Shown here piece by piece: positions 17,694-26,501 of a stretch of DNA of 53,379 nt (position 1 is its first letter; each line of letters begins with the position of its first letter). The translations under genes were made by a program, and so were the position numbers. The stretch covers positions 1 through 53,379 of the forward strand of contig JAAVYD010000070.1 of assembly GCA_022790955.1 (NCBI GenBank). The letters are read 5' to 3'. Below the pieces are notes generated by a model. The model did not search any database. It saw only the letters and a program-made list of their open reading frames with translations, and had not been told where the DNA came from. The DNA comes from Bacillota bacterium (lineage in GTDB: Bacteria > Bacillota > Clostridia > Peptostreptococcales > Anaerovoracaceae).

Positions 17694-18618
17694 GTTTAAG
17701 CTCCGAAATCGTTGAAAATCTGTTTTCTTCCATATACTCTATAAGTTCTTTTTTTATGCGTATAACAGCCAGCGGGTCGGACAGCGACGCTGTTCCCACA
17801 GCCACGGCCGAGGCTCCAGCCGCGATGAACTCAGCTGCGTCCGTTCCTTTTGTGATCCCGCCCATTCCTATGATCGGCAGGTCTACCGCGTTTGCCGTTT
17901 CCCATACCATACGCAGCGCTATGGGCTTTATGGCGGGTCCGGAAAAACCGCCGACCTTGCGCGCCAGAGTCGCCCTGCGGGATTTCACATCTATATGCAT
18001 ACCCATAAGCGTATTTATCATAGATATAGCGTTAGCTCCCTCAGACTGCACAGCTTTCGCTATTTCTGCTATATCTGTAACGTTCGGCGACAGTTTTATT
18101 ATTATCGGCTTCTTTGAAATATTTCTTACAGCCTTTGTGACCGCTGCCGCCATCTTTGGATCGGTGCCAAACGCCATGCCTCCCTCGTTTACGTTCGGAC
18201 ACGATATATTAATCTCAAACATACTGATCTGATCTGAATTGTTCAGCTTTCTTATAACGTCGCAGTATCCGTCTATCGTATGCCCCGCTATATTAGCGAT
18301 TATCTTCGTATCGAACTGCGAAAGATACGAAAGCTCATTTCTTTTATATGCCTCTACTCCGGGATTCTGCAGTCCAATGGAATTTAAAATGCCGCCGAAG
18401 GTTTCTGCGATCCTCGGCGTTTCGTTTCCTTTCCACGGTTCGCTGGAAACCCCTTTTGTAACAGCAGCTCCCAGTTCGTTAAGATCGTAAAAAGACGCGC
18501 TTTCCCTCGCTGAGAATGTACCGGCGGCAGTCATTATCGGATTTGAAAAGGTTTCTCCCGCTAGTTTTACCGTCAGGTCTATTCCTTTTGATTCAGCTAA
18601 TCCATCTAATTTTGCCAT
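17677..18618 (-). CDS. pyrD: dihydroorotate dehydrogenase, type 1B catalytic subunit
   Basis: A 313-residue flavoprotein that oxidises dihydroorotate to orotate. The start is the ATG giving MAKLDGLAESKG, overlapping the pyrK stop as TAATG, with GAGGTGG upstream. Motifs: NPIMTAAGTF (about residues 28-37), substrate-binding NSIGLQNPGVE, NISCPNVNEGGMAFG (catalytic loop Cys, about 127-141), IKLSPNVTDI and IGMGGITKGTDAAEFIAAGA (FMN phosphate). A type 1B enzyme with a catalytic Cys is expected, since its partner PyrK is directly upstream. Electrons pass to NAD through PyrK. Confidence 0.95.
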   Translation of the reverse strand: MAKLDGLAESKGIDLTVKLAGETFSNPIMTAAGTFSARESASFYDLNELGAAVTKGVSSEPWKGNETPRIAETFGGILNSIGLQNPGVEAYKRNELSYLSQFDTKIIANIAGHTIDGYCDVIRKLNNSDQISMFEINISCPNVNEGGMAFGTDPKMAAAVTKAVRNISKKPIIIKLSPNVTDIAEIAKAVQSEGANAISMINTLMGMHIDVKSRRATLARKVGGFSGPAIKPIALRMVWETANAVDLPIIGMGGITKGTDAAEFIAAGASAVAVGTASLSDPLAVIRIKKELIEYMEENRFSTISELKHAFNI

Positions 18619-19421
18619 TACCACACCACCTCTTTCGCGTTAAACACCGGGCCGTCTTTGCAGACTTTTTTTTTCACTATTATTTCCGCTCCGCTGTCGT
18701 CCCTCTCCTTTATGTCGCATGCGCACCCAACGCAGACTCCATAACCGCATCCCATGCGTTCCTCTAACGATACCTGAAGCATAGCCTCCGGTTCGGCTTT
18801 GTATACATAATTAGATACTGCTTCCAGCATTGCCCGAGGACCGCATGCAAAATAATGCATGCCCGTTACTTCGTTTATATCCAGACAGTCCACGACATTT
18901 CCTACAAAAGCGCTTTCAGTTGGCACTTCGGTAGTTACTATGACCCGGCAGTCGTAATTGCGCAGTTCTTCCATTAGAAATATATCCTTTCTGAAACCCG
19001 CCGCAGCTATGCATCTTACGCCTTTTTTTGAAAGCTCCTTCGCAAGAAAAACCATAGGCGCTATTCCTACTCCGCCTCCAACTAAAACGGCGCTGTGCAT
19101 ATCTCCGCAATGCTCCATATCAAACCCATTTCCGAGGGGAGTTGATATACTCAATACATCTCCATAATCCGTCTTTGCAAATTCCTTTGTACCTTCGCCG
19201 ACTACCGCATAAACGATCGTCACCGTGTTTTCTTTCGGATCCGCATCGCAAATACTTATGGGACGCGGCAGGATCAGTCTGTCGCTTGCAGGATATACGT
19301 TTATGAACTGACCCGGTTTTGCAGTTTCAGCAACTTCATCTGCAAATAACGTCATCTTCATTATATTATCCGATATTTCTTCATTCGTGAGTACTTCCGC
19401 TTGTATTATTTTATTTTCCAC
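18618..19421 (-). CDS. pyrK: dihydroorotate dehydrogenase electron-transfer subunit
   Basis: A 267-residue iron-sulfur flavoprotein partner of PyrD. FAD-binding motif RLILPRPISICDAD (about residues 49-62), nucleotide-binding VLVGGGVGIAPMVFLAKEL (about 112-130), and a C-terminal [2Fe-2S] site of four cysteines in MGCGYGVCVGCACDIKE plus VCKDGPVF. Transfers electrons from PyrD flavin to NAD. It overlaps pyrD by one base. It is separated from pyrF upstream by a 360-base gap that contains a MITE-like element. Confidence 0.95.
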   Translation of the reverse strand: MENKIIQAEVLTNEEISDNIMKMTLFADEVAETAKPGQFINVYPASDRLILPRPISICDADPKENTVTIVYAVVGEGTKEFAKTDYGDVLSISTPLGNGFDMEHCGDMHSAVLVGGGVGIAPMVFLAKELSKKGVRCIAAAGFRKDIFLMEELRNYDCRVIVTTEVPTESAFVGNVVDCLDINEVTGMHYFACGPRAMLEAVSNYVYKAEPEAMLQVSLEERMGCGYGVCVGCACDIKERDDSGAEIIVKKKVCKDGPVFNAKEVVW

Positions 19422-19517
19422 AAATTCTTTGCTCCTTGTTTAATTCGTTAGTATGACTGCTTCTGTAATAAACGCACAGACCCGCTAAAAACCTGAATGC
19501 GCATATTTCAGATATTT

Positions 19518-19755
19518 TAACCCGTTGTGCTATTAAATCGACTTGTTTTAGCAGTATTATAATCAATAAATAGTATTTAATGTTATAAATAACGCAATAT
19601 ACTTCTAAACAATAAAAGTGCTTTATAGTAAAATTGCAAAATGATTCATTAGATAATCATAGTGTTATTAATTAATTCTGTATATTGTATTGATTTCTGT
19701 TAATGATACAATATATTGATATTGAGTATCTGATTTTTATTAGCATAACGCGTTA
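19518..19755 (+). mobile_element. 238-bp MITE-like element, copy 2, inside the pyr cluster
   Basis: Same length and same orientation as 6686-6923, with high identity. Terminal inverted repeats: TAACCCGTTGTGCTATTAAA on the left against the complement of TTAGCATAACGCGTTA on the right. TTT flanks both sides (possible 3-bp target duplication). The first 21 bases are identical to the end of the apparent insertion sequence at 53251. No coding capacity. It lies between pyrF and pyrK. Confidence 0.8.
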
Positions 19756-19781
19756 TTTTAATAAATTTTAATCTCTGACCC

Positions 19782-20696
19782 TTACAAAACTCTCTGCAAA
19801 TCTTCACACATTTTCACTGCCGCAGCTTGCGCCGCCTCGGCGTACTGTTCCTCACGAAAATCATCGCTTTTTTTATATGAGCTGGTTATTCCTCTTGACG
19901 AATTTACAACAGCGCCCAAACCGTTTTCATCAAAAAATCCTGCAATATCATCCGCCGACGCACCCTGGGCGCCGTATCCCGGAACCAAGAAAAATGTGTG
20001 GGGCAGGCTTTTTCTCAGCTTTGCGCCCTGCGCTCTGTGAGTAGCGCCTACTACCGCGCCGACTTTGCTGTATCCATATTTTCCTATCAATTCCGCACCC
20101 CAGTCTGACACTAATTTTCCGCACGCCTCGTACACGGTTCTGCCGTCTGCAAGCACCAGATCCTGCATTTCACTGCTGCTCGGATTACTGGTCTTGACCA
20201 GAATGAACAGCCCTTTATCACTGCTTCTGCAGATTTCAAGAAAAGGCTTTATGCCGTCGGAACCCATATACGGATTCAGCGTAACGGCATCCTCATACCA
20301 AGTCTCTGATTGCGCGCCTTGTATATCAACATTTCCTATATGAGCCGCATACGCCGCCGCAGTAGATGATATATCTCCGCGTTTTATATCTCCAATAACT
20401 ATAAGCCCCTGCCCGCGGGCATAACGACAGGTTTCGTTATATGCGCGGATTCCGGCCTCGCCGAATCTCTCGTACATAGCGATTTGAGGCTTTACCGCAG
20501 GCGCAATATCTTTTACTGCATCTATTATACTTCTGTTGAACTCGACAAACATTCTGCCCGCCGCCTCCGGCGTTCTTCCGCATTCGCCGAAATATTTTTT
20601 CTTTAAAAATTCCGGCATCATTTCTATGGTAGGATCAAGACCTATCACCGACGGATTCGCCTTTTTCTTTACTGCATCTATTAATCTGTCTATCAT
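19782..20696 (-). CDS. pyrF: orotidine 5'-phosphate decarboxylase (long, subfamily 2)
   Basis: A 304-residue PyrF of the long type that decarboxylates OMP to UMP. The start is the ATG giving MIDRLIDAVKKK, with AAAGGAGG nine bases upstream; the open frame extends 19 codons further but the ribosome site selects this start. Catalytic Asp-x-Lys-x-x-Asp in VIGDIKRGDISSTA, substrate segment SVIGLDPTIEMMP near the N-terminus, phosphate-binding region VPGYGAQGAS (about residues 245-254) and a closing SSRGITSSYK. The next gene downstream, pyrK, is beyond the MITE. Confidence 0.95.
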   Translation of the reverse strand: MIDRLIDAVKKKANPSVIGLDPTIEMMPEFLKKKYFGECGRTPEAAGRMFVEFNRSIIDAVKDIAPAVKPQIAMYERFGEAGIRAYNETCRYARGQGLIVIGDIKRGDISSTAAAYAAHIGNVDIQGAQSETWYEDAVTLNPYMGSDGIKPFLEICRSSDKGLFILVKTSNPSSSEMQDLVLADGRTVYEACGKLVSDWGAELIGKYGYSKVGAVVGATHRAQGAKLRKSLPHTFFLVPGYGAQGASADDIAGFFDENGLGAVVNSSRGITSSYKKSDDFREEQYAEAAQAAAVKMCEDLQRVL

Positions 20697-20900
20697 CTGC
20701 CTGCCGCCTCCTTTTCCCTTTCCAGCCTGCCTGACATCGGGTCTTTTTGTCATGCTTTTTTTTCCTATGAAAATTTCTTTTGATTTTTACAATTATCTAC
20801 TTGACTTTTAATAGTTGGTCTTTAATTATTCTAATATAAAAAAACGATCTCCCCGCTGTGTAAATATATTAATATGAAATGCTCCGCTAAAATTAAATCG

Positions 20901-22274
20901 TTAATTTTTTTCCTGCCGTCTTTCGTAAATAACTTTTCCCGATGCGATCGTTATAAGAATCTCGCCTTTAACGCGCTTTCCTTCAAACGGAGTATTTCTG
21001 CCCTTTGAGCTGAATCTCTCAGGATCTATTTTATACTCTTTTTCAATATCTATTATTGCTATATCCGCTCTGCTGCCTTTTCTCAGCGTTCCGCCCCCGC
21101 AGCGCATTATCCTCGCGGGATTTAGGCTCATAAGCTCGATCAGCCGCGAAGGAGTTATGATCTCCGTTTCCACGAGTTCCGTATAGCTCACGGCGAAGCT
21201 CGTTTCCAGACCGACCACGCCGAAAGGCGCTTTATCGAACGGGCGCGCCTTTTCCTCCGCGCTGTGGGGAGCATGGTCCGTAGCGATCACATCTATAGTG
21301 CCGTCTATAAGAGCCGAAATCACAGCATGCCTATCTCCCCCGGATCCAAGCGGCGGGTTCATCTTGCGATGGGTATCCGCGACAAATCCGTTCTGTCTTA
21401 TATCGTAGCGATAACCGCGTTCTCCGTTAATATCTATATCCTCTTTTCTGACAACAACGTCGGCGTCCGTGAGAGTAAAATAATGAGGCGCCGTTTCCGC
21501 GGTAACGGGGATCCCCATGGATTTTGCCAGACGGATTATCTTAACGCTTGATGCTTTGCTTATATGCTGCAGATGCAGGTCGCATCTGATGTCCTTAGCC
21601 AGCAAAAGATCCCGTGCAGCCATGTCCGATTCCGCCTCGCCCGGTATCCCTTCAAGCCCTGCAAGCTCGGAATATCTGCCTTTATGCATACAGCCGCCGC
21701 GGGAAATTTCTTCTGTTTCTGTGTGATCCAGGACAGGCATACTCATATATTTAGCCGTTCTCATAGCTTCGCGCATTATATTGATATCGTTCACTGACCT
21801 GCCGTCCTCGCTGAACCCGCAGACGCCCGCTTCTTCGAGAGCTTCCATATCCGTTATCTCGCCGCCCTGCTGACCCTTAGTGATGCACGCAGCCGTAAGC
21901 ACGCGCACGCCGCATGCTTCGCTGGCCTTCTGCTTTATCAGCTCAACGGTTTCCGCTGAATCTATATTCGGCTTTGTATTCGGCATACAGCATACTGTGG
22001 TAAATCCCCCCGCAGCCGCAGCCTCGCAGCCGCTTTTTATATCCTCTTTATACTCAAAACCAGGCTCCCTGAAATGCACGTGCATATCTATAAGACCCGG
22101 AACGACCCACTTGCCCGACGCGTCTATCACACGCAGCTCCGCAAGCCCGCCCGCAGCCTCCGAGCCCTGATCATAAATCCCCGCTATAACTCCGTCCTTC
22201 ACGAAAACATCCGCGATCTTATCCATTCCCTGATAAGGGTCTATAACTCTGCCGCCTTTAATTAATATATTCAT
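20901..22274 (-). CDS. pyrC: dihydroorotase
   Basis: A 457-residue metal-dependent amidohydrolase of the class I dihydroorotase type, interconverting carbamoyl aspartate and dihydroorotate. Metal ligands: DMHVHFREPGFEYKEDI (HxH, about residues 58-74), His residues in LDHTETEE and LHLQHISKA, and the final ATDHAPHSAEEK (catalytic Asp, about 334-345). It is slightly longer than the usual 425-430 residues because of an insert around FTLTDADVVVRKEDIDINGERG. Twelve bases after pyrI; 204 bases before pyrF, a stretch with no recognised signal. Confidence 0.95.
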   Translation of the reverse strand: MNILIKGGRVIDPYQGMDKIADVFVKDGVIAGIYDQGSEAAGGLAELRVIDASGKWVVPGLIDMHVHFREPGFEYKEDIKSGCEAAAAGGFTTVCCMPNTKPNIDSAETVELIKQKASEACGVRVLTAACITKGQQGGEITDMEALEEAGVCGFSEDGRSVNDINIMREAMRTAKYMSMPVLDHTETEEISRGGCMHKGRYSELAGLEGIPGEAESDMAARDLLLAKDIRCDLHLQHISKASSVKIIRLAKSMGIPVTAETAPHYFTLTDADVVVRKEDIDINGERGYRYDIRQNGFVADTHRKMNPPLGSGGDRHAVISALIDGTIDVIATDHAPHSAEEKARPFDKAPFGVVGLETSFAVSYTELVETEIITPSRLIELMSLNPARIMRCGGGTLRKGSRADIAIIDIEKEYKIDPERFSSKGRNTPFEGKRVKGEILITIASGKVIYERRQEKN

Positions 22275-22286
22275 AGCGCACCCCGC

Positions 22287-22718
22287 CTAATCCTTCAGCA
22301 TGGAAACGATCTCATCGCAGTATTCGCATCTGTATTCCTGATTTTCAGCATCCGTTAAAATAAATACATTAGGTATGCCGTCCTCCACGGAAGTAACGCA
22401 GCGGGGATTCCTGCATTTTATAACGTTTTCCACACGCGCAGGCAGAGCCGGCTTTAACTTCTTTGTTATAACATGATCCTCAATTATATTAACGGTAGCG
22501 CCAGGATCTATTAAACCCACTACGGTTAAATCTATATCTATGATATTTTCTATTTTTATAATATCCTTTCTGCCGTTCTTCCTGCTTATGGCGTTCATAA
22601 TAATGGCTACAGTTTCATTCTCAACATTTATATCAAGATAATTTAAAAGCCTCATGCCCCTGCCTGCATGAATATGATCTATGACTATGCCCTTTTTTAT
22701 GCTGTCGACTACAACCAT
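22287..22718 (-). CDS. pyrI: aspartate carbamoyltransferase regulatory subunit
   Basis: A 143-residue PyrI with an N-terminal nucleotide-binding domain (SIKKGIVIDHIHAGRGMRLLNYL) and a C-terminal zinc domain with four cysteines (CRNPRC at about 108-113 and CEYC at about 131-134). It binds CTP and ATP and couples them allosterically to PyrB. One base separates it from pyrB, so the two are translationally linked. Its presence indicates an Escherichia-type heteromeric, feedback-regulated ATCase. Confidence 0.95.
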   Translation of the reverse strand: MVVVDSIKKGIVIDHIHAGRGMRLLNYLDINVENETVAIIMNAISRKNGRKDIIKIENIIDIDLTVVGLIDPGATVNIIEDHVITKKLKPALPARVENVIKCRNPRCVTSVEDGIPNVFILTDAENQEYRCEYCDEIVSMLKD

Positions 22719-22719
22719 T

Positions 22720-23646
22720 TTATACCTCCAGTCCGAGAAGGCTGTATATCAGCCCCATTCTTACATACATTCCGATTTTGACCTGATGAAAATAATGAGC
22801 CCGCGGATCCCTGTCCACCTCTTTGGCAATCTCGTTCACCCTCGGAAGCGGATGCATTATTATCATGTCATCCTTCGCCAGCTTCATCTTATCCGTATCG
22901 AGAATATACGTATCCTTCAAACGGATATAATCGTCCTCGTTAAAAAAACGCTCCCGCTGAACTCTCGTCATGTAAAGAACATCGAGCTGAGGCAGCACTT
23001 CTTCCATGCGCCGTACTTCTTCAAACTCTACGCCGTTCTTAACGAGGACTTCCTTGCGCACATAATCCGGAATGACGAGCTCCTTGGGAGAGATCAGTTT
23101 AAGTCTTATATTTTTATATCTCGACATAGCTTTTATTAATGAATGAACCGTTCTTCCGAACATCAAATCCCCGCATACTCCTATCGTAAGATTGTCCAGC
23201 CTGTTTTTATATTTTTTAATAGTCATAAGATCCGTAAGCGTCTGAGTAGGATGCTGGTGACCTCCGTCGCCGGCGTTTATAACAGGGATTTTACAGCTTT
23301 CCGCAGCCACTCTCGGCGCTCCCTCCTTCGGATGGCGCATAACTATAATGTCTGAATAACACTCAACCGTCCTAACTGTATCCGATATGCTCTCTCCCTT
23401 TGACGCCGAACTGGAATTCGGCTCGGAAAATCCGATCACCGAACCTCCAAGCCTGTGCATTGCCGCTTCAAAGCTGAAACGCGTCCTCGTGCTCGGCTCA
23501 TAAAAAAGCGTCGCCATTAAACGCCCGTCTGCGCAGTGAATATACTTTCCGGGATCGCTCATGATATCATCGGCTATGGAAAATATCTCCTCCATTTCCT
23601 CCACCGTAAGATCCATCGGCTCCAGCAAACTTTTTCCTCTTAACAT
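22720..23646 (-). CDS. pyrB: aspartate carbamoyltransferase catalytic subunit
   Basis: A 308-residue enzyme of the first committed pyrimidine step, carbamoyl phosphate plus aspartate. Carbamoyl-phosphate motif [13 protein letters not shown] (about residues 48-60), catalytic [13 protein letters not shown] (about 77-89), [17 protein letters not shown] (about 127-143), and the aspartate-binding [10 protein letters not shown] near residue 265. First pyr gene of the cluster and only five bases after the MscS gene, so co-transcription with that channel is likely. No PyrR-type attenuator was seen upstream. Confidence 0.96.
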   Translation of the reverse strand: MLRGKSLLEPMDLTVEEMEEIFSIADDIMSDPGKYIHCADGRLMATLFYEPSTRTRFSFEAAMHRLGGSVIGFSEPNSSSASKGESISDTVRTVECYSDIIVMRHPKEGAPRVAAESCKIPVINAGDGGHQHPTQTLTDLMTIKKYKNRLDNLTIGVCGDLMFGRTVHSLIKAMSRYKNIRLKLISPKELVIPDYVRKEVLVKNGVEFEEVRRMEEVLPQLDVLYMTRVQRERFFNEDDYIRLKDTYILDTDKMKLAKDDMIIMHPLPRVNEIAKEVDRDPRAHYFHQVKIGMYVRMGLIYSLLGLEV

Positions 23647-23651
23647 ACAGT

Positions 23652-24473
23652 CTAATCCTCCTTATCAAAATGCACTGTGCACTGCGGAAATGGAATTTCT
23701 ATGCCCTCCCTGTCGAATGCCAGCTTAACATGCTCATGCAGATAATACTTTGCATGCAGATAATCGTCGTTTTTGCACCACGCCAGAGTATCTATAATAA
23801 CCGCGCTGTCACCGTGCTCGGAAACCCCGATTACAGGTTCCGGCTCGTCTAAAAAATAATGAGATTCATCTATCACCTGCTTGATAACAGCCTTCGCTTT
23901 TTCTATATTGCAGCCGTACCCTATGCCGAACTTGCAGTCCACCCTGCGGTTTTCCTGATTTGAATAATTAATGATAGTATTATTAGCCATAAGACCGTTA
24001 GGAATGGATATTATCTTATTATCAAGCGTTACCAACGTAGAATACATAATATCTATCTCTCTCACCTTGCCCTCTATACCGTTGGATTCTATGTAATCTC
24101 CGCGGCTGAAAGGCTGGTTTATCATTATCAATATACCTCCGGCAAAATTTCCCAGACTTTCCTTTAATGCAAGCGCCACCGCCGCTCCGCAGGCGCCGAG
24201 TACTGTTATGAAATGCGTGGTGGGAACTCCGAGATTGCCGAGTATAGTTATTATAAGCAGAATTATAAATACTATTTTAATGCAGTTGATGATAAAAGTA
24301 TGGATAACGCTGTCCAGCCTGGAATGTGACAATGCCTTGCGCGTAATCTTGATAAGTATCTTCATTAAAATAAGTCCTACCATTAATATTATAACACAGG
24401 CGACTATCCTCGATATTATATAATCCCCCGACGGATTTAATGCCTTTGCTATCTCTATAAATTTTTCGTTCAT
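23652..24473 (-). CDS. mscS: small-conductance mechanosensitive channel, MscS family
   Basis: A 273-residue channel with three predicted transmembrane helices (about residues 18-42, 60-83, 87-110). The pore helix is glycine/alanine rich ([24 protein letters not shown]), followed by the cytoplasmic beta domain ([26 protein letters not shown] ... [17 protein letters not shown]). Opens under membrane tension to release solutes. It heads the pyr cluster with five bases to pyrB. A functional link to pyrimidine synthesis is not evident; it may simply share the promoter. Confidence 0.93.
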   Translation of the reverse strand: MNEKFIEIAKALNPSGDYIISRIVACVIILMVGLILMKILIKITRKALSHSRLDSVIHTFIINCIKIVFIILLIITILGNLGVPTTHFITVLGACGAAVALALKESLGNFAGGILIMINQPFSRGDYIESNGIEGKVREIDIMYSTLVTLDNKIISIPNGLMANNTIINYSNQENRRVDCKFGIGYGCNIEKAKAVIKQVIDESHYFLDEPEPVIGVSEHGDSAVIIDTLAWCKNDDYLHAKYYLHEHVKLAFDREGIEIPFPQCTVHFDKED

Positions 24474-24735
24474 TTTTAACTCCTAAATTCACCTAATCAT
24501 AATTTCCCGCATATTTAATTAGTATACAACAAATGGAGATTTCATTAAATGCTTTAAGCGTTTTTAGTGTGTCTTTTTTAAAATTATAGTCGTCGCACTC
24601 AAAAATCGGTAAAGTTCAGCAGGTAAAATGCAGTGAGAGGCGTTGTCGTCCTTGTCACACTACATTTTCCTTAGCTTTCTTTTTAACGATTCTCAAATGC
24701 AGTAACTATAAATTCTTAAAAACAGGAGGTAAAAA

Positions 24736-25278
24736 ATGCCAAGTATCTTTCTCAGCCCGTCTACTCAGGAATTTAATCCCTATATCACAGGCGGAAACGA
24801 AGAACAGTATATGAATCTTATAGCAGACGCTATGATCCCCTACCTTGAAGCCAGCGGTATACAGGTGGTAAGAAATAATCCTGACGAACCGCTTTCTGCA
24901 GCGATCGCTGCTTCAAACGCGGGCAATTACGATTTGCATCTGGCGCTTCACTCAAACTCGTCGCCGGAATCCATATCCGGACAGCTCAGAGGTCCGGATG
25001 TATATTATTATACAGGCAGCGCAAAAGGACAGGAAGCGGCTACGATTATTGCTAACAACCTTAAATGGATTTATCCCGATCCTTCTCTCGTCAATACCAT
25101 CGCAACCACCTCTCTCGCAGAACTCAGACGCGTAAAAGCTCCTGCTGTACTCGTGGAAATAGCATACCACGACAATTACGCCGACGCCCAGTGGATCACG
25201 AACAACATACAGGGAATAGCATACAATCTTTCAGTATCGGTAGCGGATTTCCTCGATGTAAACTTTGTAGAACCGTAA
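24736..25278 (+). CDS. N-acetylmuramoyl-L-alanine amidase-like protein (Amidase_3 fold)
   Basis: A 180-residue protein with strong AGGAGG upstream and no signal peptide. It matches the Amidase_3 family, which cleaves the amide between MurNAc and the stem peptide. Visible are the Glu region GNEEQYMNLIADAM (about residues 20-33), LHLALHSNSSP with the second zinc His (about 67-77), and VLVEIAYHDN with the catalytic Glu at 141. The usual first zinc His in the PGHGG motif is replaced by SPSTQ at residues 8-11. This substitution is recalled from similar clostridial proteins, so the metal site or activity may differ. Divergent from mscS/pyr; single gene with a downstream terminator. Confidence 0.8.
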   Translation: MPSIFLSPSTQEFNPYITGGNEEQYMNLIADAMIPYLEASGIQVVRNNPDEPLSAAIAASNAGNYDLHLALHSNSSPESISGQLRGPDVYYYTGSAKGQEAATIIANNLKWIYPDPSLVNTIATTSLAELRRVKAPAVLVEIAYHDNYADAQWITNNIQGIAYNLSVSVADFLDVNFVEP

Positions 25279-25323
25279 AATGAACGACTGATCCCAACCG
25301 ACCGATCTATTTTTACCTGCAAA

Positions 25324-25358
25324 AATGCCGATTTATGGTGATTCCATATATCGGCATT
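25324..25358. terminator. bidirectional terminator between convergent genes
   Basis: AATGCCGAT (25324-25332) pairs with ATCGGCATT (25350-25358) around a shorter ATGG/CCAT stem. A and T runs flank both sides. It serves the amidase gene and the convergent Rpn-like gene. Confidence 0.7.
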
Positions 25359-25378
25359 ATACTGTCACTATTAAATTT

Positions 25379-26326
25379 TTAATGATTCATATCTTCAGGC
25401 ACTAACTCGTCGAACAGCTTCTTTCTGTATTCCAGATCTTTTGTAATACGATTAAGTTCTTCCATTCTTCCGCTCTCTATCAATACATTGTACAAATATG
25501 CCATGCCTTCTTTTCCCTGCTCAAGTCCTTTTTCAAGTCCTTTTTCAAGCCCTTTTTCAAGCCCCTTGTCATATCCCCTATTTTCGATTCTGTCAAGAAC
25601 TTCACACATGGTCGTATCGACTCCTCCTTTCTCGTTATCGCAATACGCTTCCTCAAAGCGTCTGTCTTTTGTCAGAACTGTTAAAAGCTGCAGCGTTTCA
25701 TGCACGTGATCTATCGTATCCGCCGGCGGTATGTAATTTTTATTTTTCCTCATTTGAATAAAATAATCGGCAACAATACGAAAATCGCTTTTAAACATTT
25801 TTAACTTTTCGTCTGATAACCAGGCTATCTCAAAAATATTAATCTTATAATCGCTTACAAACGGTTTCAGTTCTTCTAAAATATAAAGACAGTCAAACAG
25901 AGCTGACGGCTTGTTCCAATGATGTTTATATCCGAAATAAAGCACAAGCGTTACCGCCGGGTAACGAAAATTCTTCAGCTCCCCGGCCCTGTTTCTTTCA
26001 TCTTGATGTTTATCAGCCAAAAGCTGCGCCCTGTAAGCAGCAGAATCATAACTTATAACCCTCAAAGGCATATCGCTATCCACTTTCATCTGATTTTCCA
26101 ATCCGTACAAAGCTATCCTGATATTCCCGTTTTTCCAATATTTAACTACATCTCGTTCCTGCTCGTGAATCCTGTCATCAGCCTTATACTGCGAATGAAC
26201 CGACGCGTCTTCAAGGTCATCTTCCATTATAACGCATTTGCCGTCAAACAAAAGTACGTTTACTATATCTGCAAACACATCGTTATACGCCTCAAGGGTT
26301 TTCTGTGTGATATCTTTTTCTCCCAA
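25379..26326 (-). CDS. Rpn family recombination-promoting nuclease/putative transposase
   Basis: A 315-residue protein of the PD-(D/E)XK-type Rpn (YhgA-like) family, relatives of which nick DNA and promote RecA-independent recombination. The nuclease core is near the N-terminus: IRIALYGLENQMKVDSDMPLRVISYDS (about residues 70-96) includes the E-x-Q element, and the following SYDSAAYRAQL is typical. The C-terminal part has a perfect heptad-like repeat of GLEK units (about residues 255-271), encoded by a tandem DNA repeat at 25518-25565 that is likely to vary in length. Single gene, convergent with the amidase gene. Confidence 0.8.
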   Translation of the reverse strand: MGEKDITQKTLEAYNDVFADIVNVLLFDGKCVIMEDDLEDASVHSQYKADDRIHEQERDVVKYWKNGNIRIALYGLENQMKVDSDMPLRVISYDSAAYRAQLLADKHQDERNRAGELKNFRYPAVTLVLYFGYKHHWNKPSALFDCLYILEELKPFVSDYKINIFEIAWLSDEKLKMFKSDFRIVADYFIQMRKNKNYIPPADTIDHVHETLQLLTVLTKDRRFEEAYCDNEKGGVDTTMCEVLDRIENRGYDKGLEKGLEKGLEKGLEQGKEGMAYLYNVLIESGRMEELNRITKDLEYRKKLFDELVPEDMNH

Positions 26327-26501
26327 ACCGATTCTCCTGTCATTTTCATATATTCATATTATATTCTGAAAATCAAATTTAAACAATATATAATCTAAAT
26401 CATATATTATAAATCTACTATCATTCAACGCTTCACACACATCGGATATTAATCTTACTCTGAGAAAGAATTATATTAATGTTAATAAAACACAAACCAG
26501 T

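Noticed and set aside
20754..20900. Pyrimidine attenuator (PyrR-type) before pyrF
   Set aside because: No terminator/antiterminator pair with the PyrR-binding loop could be made out here or upstream of pyrB.
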